NCBI RefSeq assembly: GCF_008180615.1
Contig: NZ_VTEH01000011.1
Span: forward strand, 212,378-259,005
DNA from: Rossellomorea vietnamensis
GTDB lineage: Bacteria; Bacillota; Bacilli; Bacillales; Bacillaceae_B
DNA: 46,628 nt
Reading direction: 5' to 3'
The notes under the pieces are model-generated. The model was not told where the DNA came from. It was given only the letters and a program-made list of their open reading frames with translations, and did not search any database. The first letter of the stretch is position 1. The number at the start of each line of letters is the position of its first letter. Below, piece after piece: positions 32,739-39,646 of the stretch. Position numbers and translations under genes: made by a program.

Positions 32739-33305
32739 ATGTCAGAAGAACTTAAGGATATAGATTTATATCGAAAAGTTTTGCAGGATAAAGATTCCTC
32801 TGCATTGCGGAAGCTTTATCAGAGATACGAAAAATTAATTTATTCATTTTCATATAAGATGACAGGAGACCGGGAAGTGGCGGAAGAAGTGATACAGGAG
32901 GTTTTCCTGAAGCTTTGGAAGAAACATGCTCCGTATGATGAAAGCAAAGGCAAATTTTCATCGTGGCTTCTGACAATGACCAGAAACGCCAGCCTTGATG
33001 CCATCCGCAAACGAAACAGGCATGAATCCGTTGAATATATTGAAAAGGACTCATTAAGGGTCACACATGAGACACCGGAAGATATTATGGAATGGAAAGA
33101 AAAAGGAAGTGCGGTTCGAGACTGCATCAACCAACTTAAAGAAGACCAGCAGCACATCGTCCATTTGGCTTACTACAAAGGAAAAACACAGAAGGCTATC
33201 TCCAAGTCCACAGATACCCCTCTTGGTACCGTTAAAGGAAGAATAAGGCTGGCTTTAAAGCATTTACAACAATGTCTGCAAGGGAAAGGAGGGCATTTTG
33301 AGTGA
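32739..33305 (+). CDS. ECF-type RNA polymerase sigma factor
   Basis: The 188-residue sigma-70-family protein has only regions 2 and 4. Region 2 lies at ~24-95 (YQRYEKLIYSFSYKMTGDRE, EVIQEVFLKLWKK, SWLLTMTRNASLDAIRKRNR). Region 4 lies at ~130-182 (DQQHIVHLAYYKGKTQKAIS, PLGTVKGRIRLALKHL). It redirects RNA polymerase to its own promoter class, proposed here as TGATCC-N17-GTTAGCT. The downstream anti-sigma gene overlaps its stop (GTGA), giving translational coupling. Start ATG at 32739 after GAGGGAG. Confidence 0.95.
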   Translation: MSEELKDIDLYRKVLQDKDSSALRKLYQRYEKLIYSFSYKMTGDREVAEEVIQEVFLKLWKKHAPYDESKGKFSSWLLTMTRNASLDAIRKRNRHESVEYIEKDSLRVTHETPEDIMEWKEKGSAVRDCINQLKEDQQHIVHLAYYKGKTQKAISKSTDTPLGTVKGRIRLALKHLQQCLQGKGGHFE

Positions 33306-34018
33306 CGGAACAACACTGTGATCAATTATTCGACTATTACAATGGGCATCTATCAGATATAGAGCACGCCCGGTTTGAAAAGCATTTAGAAGAATGCAGT
33401 GAATGCAAGCAGGCCCTCCTGCAGATTCGGGAACTCGAGGATTATCTTCCGTATGCTTCCGAACCAATTAGTCTTCCCTCCGGCATGGAAGACAGGGTGT
33501 TCTCTCGTATTCTGAAAGAGGATAATCAAAAGGAAACATCCTTCCAATCGGCAGCCCGTAAAAGGAACAAATGGATGCTCCCATCTGTAGCAGCGCTTCT
33601 GGCGGTCTCACTGATAGGAAATGCTTACTTCTTCACTCAGCTTGGTGAGCAGCAGGAAACAGCAGAAGTAGAGGAATCCATTGATAAAGTTGTGAAATAC
33701 GCTGAAATGGCAGCGGTCGAAGGCAATGCGAAAGGTACTGCTAGTATTGTTAAGCAAGGAGACGAAACAAAGCTGGTCGTCCAGGCTTCAGATTTGAGAG
33801 GCTTGAGTGACGAGGAAGTATACCAAGTATGGCTGATTAAAGATGAGAAGCCAGAACGGGCTGGTACATTTACGATTGAAAACGGAAGAGGATCGGTCGT
33901 CTTCAGCTTCAATGAGAACTACGAAAACATCGAATGGGATATGGTCGCCGTATCTCATGAGCCGGACGCCGACAGCCAGACTCCTAAAGGGAATGTGGTC
34001 TTAGCTTCCGAACTTTAA
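33302..34018 (+). CDS. Membrane anti-sigma factor (zinc-binding ZAS plus RskA-like domain)
   Basis: The 238-residue protein begins with a ZAS domain carrying H28-x3-C32-x2-C35 (KHLEECSECK). One membrane helix follows at ~92-112 (PSVAALLAVSLIGNAYF). The extracytoplasmic part (~140-238) resembles the RskA C-terminal domain (LVVQASDLRGLSDEEVYQVW, VAVSHEPDADSQTPKGNVVL). The N-terminal domain would hold the sigma factor at the membrane until regulated proteolysis or a signal frees it. Start GTG overlaps the sigma stop; AAAGGAGG lies 9 nt upstream. Confidence 0.92.
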   Translation: MTEQHCDQLFDYYNGHLSDIEHARFEKHLEECSECKQALLQIRELEDYLPYASEPISLPSGMEDRVFSRILKEDNQKETSFQSAARKRNKWMLPSVAALLAVSLIGNAYFFTQLGEQQETAEVEESIDKVVKYAEMAAVEGNAKGTASIVKQGDETKLVVQASDLRGLSDEEVYQVWLIKDEKPERAGTFTIENGRGSVVFSFNENYENIEWDMVAVSHEPDADSQTPKGNVVLASEL

Positions 34019-34072
34019 GGGTGGATTATTATGATTGAAATAGCATAAATAAGATTTTCAAGTTATTGAAGA

Positions 34073-34105
34073 AAGAGATCCTTGTCTACAGGGGTCTCTT
34101 TTTTT
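34073..34105 (+). terminator. Terminator of the sigma/anti-sigma operon
   Basis: AAGAGATCCTTG pairs with CAGGGGTCTCTT (one wobble/mismatch) and is followed by a T7 run. Confidence 0.8.
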
Positions 34106-34429
34106 GCCCTTTTCGTTAACTTTGCTGCTATTTAACAGGAAATGTAAGTGATTTCTTCTTATTCACCAGAAAGCCAGAAAAAATCCTGAGGCTTCTTTGT
34201 AAGAAGTTTGAAATCTTAAGGAAATGTTTTCGAAACTCATGATATTTTTTAAAAGCTGTTGACCCTAATAGCTGCAAGGCTTCTTAGCTGCTAGGTCTTT
34301 TTAATCGGGTAAAAAAGCACATTCAATTGTTTGTGATTAACATTCCAGGGTAGCTTTTACATTGTACTGATTACATTCTTATTACTTTTGTCAGGAGTAA
34401 CCTTACAACAAAGTTTAACAGCAAAAGAA
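34106..34429. other. AT-rich gap before the tandem promoters
   Basis: No gene is seen. A weak hairpin (GACCCTAATAGCT / AGCTGCTAGGTC) followed by T5 lies at 34261-34307 and may be a second terminator. The remainder is AT-rich. Confidence 0.4.
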
Positions 34430-34460
34430 GTGATCCGAATTCAGTTCTAATACGTCAGCT
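34430..34460 (+). promoter_or_regulatory. ECF promoter 1 of the surface-protein gene
   Basis: GTGATCC, 17 bp, GTCAGCT (the only copy with C for T in the -10 box). It is preceded by AAAAGAA and followed by CTGTGAAA. An AAAAAGGAGG and an ATG with a 9-codon frame follow about 40 bp downstream, as in the true leader. Confidence 0.8.
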
Positions 34461-34519
34461 CTGTGAAAGGGCCACAAACAAAAAGGAGGATGATTATTTC
34501 TCGGAAAATTTTTATATGA

Positions 34520-34550
34520 GTGATCCAATCGGACAGTCTCTTCGTTAGCT
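34520..34550 (+). promoter_or_regulatory. ECF promoter 2 of the surface-protein gene
   Basis: GTGATCC, 17 bp, GTTAGCT, followed by TCTTGAAA. It begins 90 bp after copy 1. It is followed by GAGAGGACGG and an ATG opening a short frame (MKKFFSKSDPFQDL). Confidence 0.82.
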
Positions 34551-34606
34551 TCTTGAAATGAGAAGGAAATGAAAGAGAGGACGGATGAAGAAATTTTTTT
34601 CGAAAA

Positions 34607-34637
34607 GTGATCCATTCCAAGACTTGTGACGTTAGCT
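34607..34637 (+). promoter_or_regulatory. ECF promoter 3 of the surface-protein gene
   Basis: GTGATCC, 17 bp, GTTAGCT, followed by TTGTGAAA. It begins 87 bp after copy 2. A GAGGAGGATTACGG leader-like sequence follows. Confidence 0.82.
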
Positions 34638-34709
34638 TTGTGAAACAGTATTCGAAACGAGGAGGATTACGGCCGATTCAAAAAAAATTCTCGATTTTTT
34701 GAAAAAGAA

Positions 34710-34740
34710 GTGATCCAAATCGGAAAAGAGTTCGTTAGCT
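34710..34740 (+). promoter_or_regulatory. ECF promoter 4, proximal to the surface-protein gene
   Basis: GTGATCC, 17 bp, GTTAGCT. It begins 103 bp after copy 3 and 69 bp before the start codon. AAAAGAAG precedes the -35 as in copy 1. Its leader holds the functional AAAAGGAG site. Confidence 0.85.
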
Positions 34741-34778
34741 CAGCAGAAAAATAAAAAATAGAAAAGGAGAATTACACT

Positions 34779-36122
34779 ATGAAAAAAAAGAACCTAATGA
34801 AAAAAGTTGCAGCACCAGTATTGGGGTTATCATTAATTATACCGGCAGCCGCTCAGGCAGAGGAAGCACCGACAGTCGTTACGCCGGCAGCGGATTTACG
34901 AACTACTCTGGATCAGCTTTTATCTGAACACTTTGTATTAGCGGTAGACGCTATGGTTAAGGATTACAACGATGCCCCTGATGAAAAGCAGGCATATGAC
35001 GCGCTGAATCAAAACGCCTTGGATATGACGCCGGCAATCGCCTCTGTATATGGTGAAGAGGGAGCAAAGAAGTTCCAGGAAATCTTTGCTGGCCATCTTG
35101 ATTATTCTGATGATTTTGTAGAAGCGGCACAATCTGGTGATGCGGAAGCAAGAAAAGCGGCTGAGGCGGAAGTTACTGAATTCGTAAATGAATTCTCCGC
35201 ATTCCTAAGCACTGCAACTGAAGGTAACCTTCCCGAAGATGCAGCAAAAGAAGTACTGACAGCGCATGAGGAAGACGTTATTGAAGCATTTGACAATTAC
35301 GTAGAAGAAGACTACAAAGGCTACTATGAAAATTACATGGAAGGCTATGACAGAATGTTCGCTATCAGTAAGGCTTTATCTGGTGCGATCGTAACACAAA
35401 TGCCGGATAAATTCGAAAATACAAACGTTGATGCACCTGCAGCTGAATTGCGTTCAACTCTTAATAAACTGACTGCAGAACACTTTGCTTTGGCAGCAAT
35501 GAGCATGCAAAAAGGAGTCAAAGGCGCTCCTGAGTATGACATTGCAACTTGGGCGGAAGATATGAATACAGAAAACTATACAGCAGCTATTCAATCCATA
35601 TATGGTGATGAAGGTGCAGCGCAATTTAAAAAGCTTTGGACAAGTGATCACATTAATGCACAAGCGGAACTAGTCGCCGCTACAGTAGCTGGTGATGATG
35701 CAGCTGCTGAAGAAGCTCGTGAAAGTCTGACAATGTTCACAAAAGAATTTGGTGCATTCCTTTCTACTGCAACAGAAGGCAATCTTCCTGAAGAAGCCGC
35801 TGTTGAAGCACTAATGACACACGAAGATCAAGTTTTAAAAACGTTTGACAGCTATGTTGCAGAAGATTATGAAACTAGCATGAATACTTTCCGTGAAGGA
35901 TATGCATTCACATTTGGAATCGGCCAGGCTCTTGGAGATGCCATTGTTAAGCAAATGCCTGACGAATTTGCAGCAGCAGAAATGCCTAGCCAAATGCCTA
36001 ATACAGGTATGGGTGGTGCAGCTGATAAACCAATGCCAATGTCAGCTTGGATTACTTTTGCAGCAGCAGTTCTCCTTGCTGGAGGATATCTGATTAAAAG
36101 TAAATTTGCCAGCCAACAGTAA
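34779..36122 (+). CDS. Two-repeat cell-wall-anchored surface protein (MPNTG sorting signal)
   Basis: The 447-residue protein has a signal peptide (1-27, cleaved after AAAQA) and two homologous ~175-residue helical repeats (~39-212, ~222-397). The C-terminal sorting signal is MPNTG (406-410), a hydrophobic helix and the basic tail KSKFASQQ. Each repeat has the same three His contexts: EHF (51, 235), GH/DH (106, 291) and AHEED/THEDQ (163, 348), plus an identical AFLSTATEGNLPE stretch. I recall similar repeats in proteins loosely annotated as copper amine oxidase-like, but no oxidase motif is present. Repeated His/acidic helices could bind a metal or haem; that is inference. Four ECF promoters drive it, and a class F sortase follows. 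Confidence 0.85.
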   Translation: MKKKNLMKKVAAPVLGLSLIIPAAAQAEEAPTVVTPAADLRTTLDQLLSEHFVLAVDAMVKDYNDAPDEKQAYDALNQNALDMTPAIASVYGEEGAKKFQEIFAGHLDYSDDFVEAAQSGDAEARKAAEAEVTEFVNEFSAFLSTATEGNLPEDAAKEVLTAHEEDVIEAFDNYVEEDYKGYYENYMEGYDRMFAISKALSGAIVTQMPDKFENTNVDAPAAELRSTLNKLTAEHFALAAMSMQKGVKGAPEYDIATWAEDMNTENYTAAIQSIYGDEGAAQFKKLWTSDHINAQAELVAATVAGDDAAAEEARESLTMFTKEFGAFLSTATEGNLPEEAAVEALMTHEDQVLKTFDSYVAEDYETSMNTFREGYAFTFGIGQALGDAIVKQMPDEFAAAEMPSQMPNTGMGGAADKPMPMSAWITFAAAVLLAGGYLIKSKFASQQ

Positions 36123-36130
36123 TCTATAAT

Positions 36131-36160
36131 GAGGAGAGTACTCTATGCTCTCCTCTTTTC
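36131..36160 (+). terminator. Terminator after the surface-protein gene
   Basis: GAGGAGAG and CTCTCCTC form an 8-bp stem with a 9-nt loop, then TTTTCTT. Confidence 0.75.
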
Positions 36161-36189
36161 TTAAAAAGAAGTTTATTCAATCAAATATT

Positions 36190-36404
36190 CCTAAGAGAGC
36201 AAAAGGAAAACCTTCCTTTTGCTCTCTTAGGAACATTTGCCTGTCGGGGCTGACCAAGTTGCTTACGCTTTATATCAATCCAGCTTCAGCACCCAGCCCC
36301 TCGGGGTCAAATAACCCTGAGAGAAGAAAAGGAAACCCCGCCTTTTTTTCTCTCAGGAACATTTGCCTGTCGGGGCTGATCAAGGTGCTTACGCTTTATA
36401 AATA
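36190..36404. repeat. Two cruciform-type repeats between surface protein and sortase
   Basis: Unit 1 has a perfect 17-bp hairpin (36190-36206 with 36215-36231; arm CCTAAGAGAGCAAAAGG). Unit 2 has a 17-bp hairpin with one wobble (36316-36332 with 36341-36357; arm CCTGAGAGAAGAAAAGG). Each is followed by the same block GAACATTTGCCTGTCGGGGC, then CAAG and GCTTACGCTTTAT. Unit 2 also has the left arm CAGCTTCAGCACCCAGCCCC, which pairs with GGGGCT..GGTGCT, so the whole folds into a large branched stem. A third copy is at 41850. Confidence 0.85.
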
Positions 36405-36416
36405 GGAGGAAATGCT

Positions 36417-37400
36417 ATGTTGAAGAAACGTTTAGCTGCCTTAACAGTGGTTGTCATGACTGCGGGAGTCATAGGATATCAAGCTTTGGCAGAAGAGGAG
36501 CCAAAAACGATTCCGCAATCTAAACCGGAGCAGCAAACCGCAGAAATCGAAAAGTCTCCTGTAAAGAGAGAGGGAATTAAGCCAATTGTCCATAAAGAGG
36601 AGGAATTTGTTCTTCTTGACTCTTTACAGAAAAAGAAAGCCCAATATGAAAATGAGTTGAAGATTCAAGAAGAGGGAATTGTCCCTGCCCGGATCAAAAT
36701 CCCGGGCATGGATATCGATACAGGTGTCATCCCGGTAGGCCTTCTGGATAATGGAGAAATGCAAGTTCCGGAAGAAACGGATATTACAGGGTGGTATGAC
36801 AGAGGTGTCAAGCCTGGAGCTAGAGGAAATGCGGTCATTGCGGGCCATGTAGACAGTAAAGAAGGACCCGCCATCTTCTTCTATTTAAAAGATATAGAAA
36901 TCGGGGAGACCATTACGATTTTTGATGAGAATGGAAAAGAAAAAACGTTTAAGGTCAAGGCAAAAGAAAGCTACAAGAATGAAGAGGCTCCGATTGAAAA
37001 GATTTTCGGCTCTAGTTCAGAAAGGAACCTGAATCTAATTACATGTACTGGGACTTTCAATTATGATGAGCACCTGTATCCTGACAGGCTTGTCATCTAT
37101 ACAGAGCTCGTAGAGGAAGAGGAGAACGATCCATATCCAGCTCCGAATGCCCCCGGCAATGTTGAATATGATCTCGGTTCCGTTTCTTGGCACTCTGTTG
37201 CCGAAGATGACATCATCGGTTACAGAGTTTATAAAAAAGAAGCTGAAGGGAAAGAGTTTGAGCACATTGCCAGCATATCCTCCCATGAACGGAAGAATTT
37301 TTATGACGAAAATGCGGAGCCAGGATCTTCCTATTATGTTGCTTCTGTGAATATAGCTGGAAAAGAGTCGGAAAAATCCCAGATAGTTCAGGCTGATTAA
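36417..37400 (+). CDS. Class F sortase with C-terminal fibronectin III-like domain
   Basis: The 327-residue protein has an N-terminal signal/anchor (1-25) and a sortase domain (~88-232) with catalytic His144 (AGHVDS), Cys210 (LITCTG) and Arg224 (YPDRLVIY). The RIKIPGMDIDTGVIPVG opening and AIFFYLKDI match class F (SrtF-type) sortases. Residues ~240-327 resemble a fibronectin type III fold (GNVEYDLGSVSWHSV, SSYYVASVNIAG), an unusual addition. It should cleave the MPNTG motif of the protein at 34779 between T and G and join it to the cell wall. Start ATG behind AGGAGG. Confidence 0.9.
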   Translation: MLKKRLAALTVVVMTAGVIGYQALAEEEPKTIPQSKPEQQTAEIEKSPVKREGIKPIVHKEEEFVLLDSLQKKKAQYENELKIQEEGIVPARIKIPGMDIDTGVIPVGLLDNGEMQVPEETDITGWYDRGVKPGARGNAVIAGHVDSKEGPAIFFYLKDIEIGETITIFDENGKEKTFKVKAKESYKNEEAPIEKIFGSSSERNLNLITCTGTFNYDEHLYPDRLVIYTELVEEEENDPYPAPNAPGNVEYDLGSVSWHSVAEDDIIGYRVYKKEAEGKEFEHIASISSHERKNFYDENAEPGSSYYVASVNIAGKESEKSQIVQAD

Positions 37401-37488
37401 TATAAATTATAGATTCAAGGCCTGGTTAATTGAAACTTTCCTTCCCCTTGCTTCGTATAAATAAGAAAGAAGCATTGGGAGGGTTTTC

Positions 37489-37998
37489 ATGGGTACTTTA
37501 TACTTCTCAGACAATTTTTTTTCTTCAGGCAGAACGGATATATACAATTCGGAGAAAGAGAGAGTCGGAGAACTGGACTTGAAAAGCGCATTCTCATCCA
37601 GTATGGATATTTTGAATAACGAAGGCCGGGTGATGGCGAGCGGCAAATTCCCTTTCTTGGGAAACAGATGGATTGTCTCTGGGAAAGAAGGGGAGGAAAT
37701 GGGAGAGTTGAAACAGAAGTGGTCCTTCTTTAGCAAGAGATTTCAGTATCACTCTTTTGGTAAAGGTACATTTTCTATCGAATCAGAGGCTTTTTCAAAA
37801 GACTATACTGTCCTTGATGAAAAAGGTGCCGTCATTTGCAGCTTTGAAAGAGTCAGCGGCTTCTTTTCTTCACCAGCCTATAAATTGGAAAATTATTCAA
37901 ACGAACTGGGCAACCAGGAGCTTGTCGCGGTTGTGATGGGGGTAAATGCCATCCAAAAACGAAATAATGCGGCCGCTTCCAGCGGTGGAGCAACATGA
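37489..37998 (+). CDS. LURP-one/tubby-C-terminal-like protein (YxjI type)
   Basis: The 169-residue protein is an all-beta sequence with repeated D-x-x-G(K/R)V turns (EKERVGELDLKSAF, NNEGRVMASGKFPF, DEKGAVICSFERVSG), the pattern of LURP-one-related/scramblase-like barrels such as YxjI. The role in bacteria is unknown. The final helix (NQELVAVVMGVNAIQKRN) is the buried helix expected in this fold. Start ATG behind TTGGGAGGG. The stop TGA directly abuts a REP-like element. Confidence 0.7.
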   Translation: MGTLYFSDNFFSSGRTDIYNSEKERVGELDLKSAFSSSMDILNNEGRVMASGKFPFLGNRWIVSGKEGEEMGELKQKWSFFSKRFQYHSFGKGTFSIESEAFSKDYTVLDEKGAVICSFERVSGFFSSPAYKLENYSNELGNQELVAVVMGVNAIQKRNNAAASSGGAT

Positions 37999-38026
37999 GT
38001 GACAGTCACTTCCCGGAATTTGTCGA
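37999..38026 (+). repeat. REP-like element, copy 7
   Basis: GTGACAGTCAC, then TTCCCGGAATTTGTCGA. It starts on the base after the TGA of the LURP-one-like gene. Confidence 0.85.
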
Positions 38027-38130
38027 TTGAAGATCGATGGAAACCTTGGAAGTGGCTTTTTATTTCAGGTCTGTTAGTGAAAGGGATAATGTTATACTGG
38101 TAGGAAAAATGCAGGTAAGGAGAAGCTTTT

Positions 38131-38721
38131 ATGAATGATAAGCTGCTGAATATCAAGACAGAAACCGTTCAAAAATCATCCTACGAATCTCATCATTATA
38201 ACCGATATGAACCAACTTCCTATGAGGTTCTGGGCAGGTTGTTCCAAGTTGTTGAGCTTGAGAAGACAGACAGGGTAGTGGATTTTGGCTGTGGCTCCGG
38301 AAGGCTGAATTTTTACATACATTATCGTTTTCAAACTACTGTCATGGGGGTCGAAATGAACGAATACCTGTATGGACAGGCTATTGAAAACAGAAAAAAT
38401 TATCGAAGCAAATTCACCGATTCAGGTGAACTTATCCAATTTGAAAACTGCCTTGCTCAGGATTACAGGATCCAGCCTGAGGAAAATGTTTTCTATTTCT
38501 TTAACCCATTCTCTGTTCGCATCTTTATGGCTGTCGTTAATAACATCCTTCAGTCCCTGGAAGAAACTGAGCGCGAGATTCAACTGATTTTATACTATGC
38601 CCCCGAAGATTATATCTTTTTCCTTGAAAACCAGACAGCTTTCCACTTGGAGAAAGAAATCATTCTGCCGGGAAATGCCTATGAAAAACTTCTGATTTAC
38701 AACTTTGGTCATTCTGAGTAA
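38131..38721 (+). CDS. Class I SAM-dependent methyltransferase
   Basis: The 196-residue enzyme contains motif I VVDFGCGSGRLNFY (near residue 48-61), the acidic residue in VMGVEMN, and motif IV FYFFNPF. SAM would bind at the GCGSG loop. The NPF-type motif is close to NPPF of base N-methyltransferases, though here the first P is missing. The substrate is unknown. ATG 38131 behind AAGGAGAAG. It stands alone, followed by the second perfect palindrome. Confidence 0.82.
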   Translation: MNDKLLNIKTETVQKSSYESHHYNRYEPTSYEVLGRLFQVVELEKTDRVVDFGCGSGRLNFYIHYRFQTTVMGVEMNEYLYGQAIENRKNYRSKFTDSGELIQFENCLAQDYRIQPEENVFYFFNPFSVRIFMAVVNNILQSLEETEREIQLILYYAPEDYIFFLENQTAFHLEKEIILPGNAYEKLLIYNFGHSE

Positions 38722-38790
38722 AAGGAATACCACTGAAATGGTAAAATACTGTATAATTTAACGTGGTAAAGTGTTAAAGGGTAATACAGT

Positions 38791-38835
38791 GCTTTAAACC
38801 ACTAAAAGGGACAGTCCCTTTTAGTGGTTTAAAGC
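38791..38835. repeat. Perfect 45-bp palindrome, copy 2
   Basis: Two 22-bp arms meet at one A: TTTAAACCACTAAAAGGGAC-A-GTCCCTTTTAGTGGTTTAAA plus the outer GC. Compared with copy 1 (16806), positions such as CG to AC and G to A differ on both arms together, so pairing is preserved. Confidence 0.92.
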
Positions 38836-38881
38836 AGTAAAGCAAGGCGGCCAGAGCTTGTCAGGTAAAGGAAGTGATATC

Positions 38882-39517
38882 ATGAGATACACCGGCCGGA
38901 TATCGAGCATCTTAATTGTGATGCTCATCCAGACTTCTTATGTAATTTACTATTTTCATAGAGATGGATTCGTGGATATCGTCGGCTGGCTGGCGTATCC
39001 AGTTCTGCTTCTGATATCATACTGGACAGGTTTTCAGTATGATAAAGCCAATTATTATTCAGAACGAGATCCCCTTACAAATCTTTATAATCGAAGGTTC
39101 ATGATAAGAAGGTTCAACAAATATATTAAAATAGCAGACAGTAGGAAAAAGAAGCTTTTTGTACTGCTGATTGATTGTAATCGTTTTAAACAGATCAATG
39201 ACGAATACGGGCATGCGGCCGGTGATCGGGTCCTGGTTGAAATCGGTAAGGTACTGAATCGGAAGCGGCGGAATGTATTTGGATCTGCCCGCTGGGGAGG
39301 AGACGAATTCATTGTCCTGGGGTTTTGTGATGACGCTGAAGAACTGAAGCGTATACAGTTGGAACTTAAGAGAGAGCTAAGCGTAATCAGGATTACAGAA
39401 GGAGGAAGTTCCATAGCTGTTTCGATTGGCTCGGCCCTCCAGGAAGGGACAACGAGCATTCATGATCTCCTTCAACAAGCTGATGCAGTTATGTACCAGG
39501 AAAAAAGGAGCATGTGA
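38882..39517 (+). CDS. Diguanylate cyclase (membrane GGDEF protein)
   Basis: The 211-residue protein has two membrane helices (~8-24, 32-50) followed by a GGDEF domain (~60-211). The domain shows DPLTNLYNRR, LIDCNRFKQINDEYGHAAGD and WGGDEF intact, so it should make cyclic di-GMP from GTP. The inhibitory RxxD site five residues before GGDEF reads RNVF, so product inhibition may be lost. ATG 38882 has AAAGGAAG at good spacing; the TTG at 38858 is less likely. No sensor domain is present beyond the membrane part. Confidence 0.9.
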   Translation: MRYTGRISSILIVMLIQTSYVIYYFHRDGFVDIVGWLAYPVLLLISYWTGFQYDKANYYSERDPLTNLYNRRFMIRRFNKYIKIADSRKKKLFVLLIDCNRFKQINDEYGHAAGDRVLVEIGKVLNRKRRNVFGSARWGGDEFIVLGFCDDAEELKRIQLELKRELSVIRITEGGSSIAVSIGSALQEGTTSIHDLLQQADAVMYQEKRSM

Positions 39518-39646
39518 GGGTATCTCCTGAAAAGAAAAATCGGTTTCAGAACGAATCGGATGATTGCCGCATGGTGTTCCAGAATCTCTAAAGAGATGTT
39601 CAGAAAAAGAAATAGAAGAATAATTGATTTATAAAGGAGTTTGAAA

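Noticed and set aside
34430..34740. Tandem TGATCC/GTTAGCT units read as a riboswitch or CRISPR-like array
   Set aside because: The units are too short and share no common secondary structure. Only two short boxes are conserved at fixed 17-bp spacing, and the same pair precedes the ECF sigma gene, so promoters explain them better.
36145..36405. 86-codon frame between surface protein and sortase
   Set aside because: It consists entirely of the two hairpin repeat units; the repeated peptide only reflects the repeated DNA.
39524..39640. 35-codon basic frame between the GGDEF and hydrolase genes
   Set aside because: It would need a CTG start with no credible ribosome binding site; the rest of the gap is AT-rich leader.
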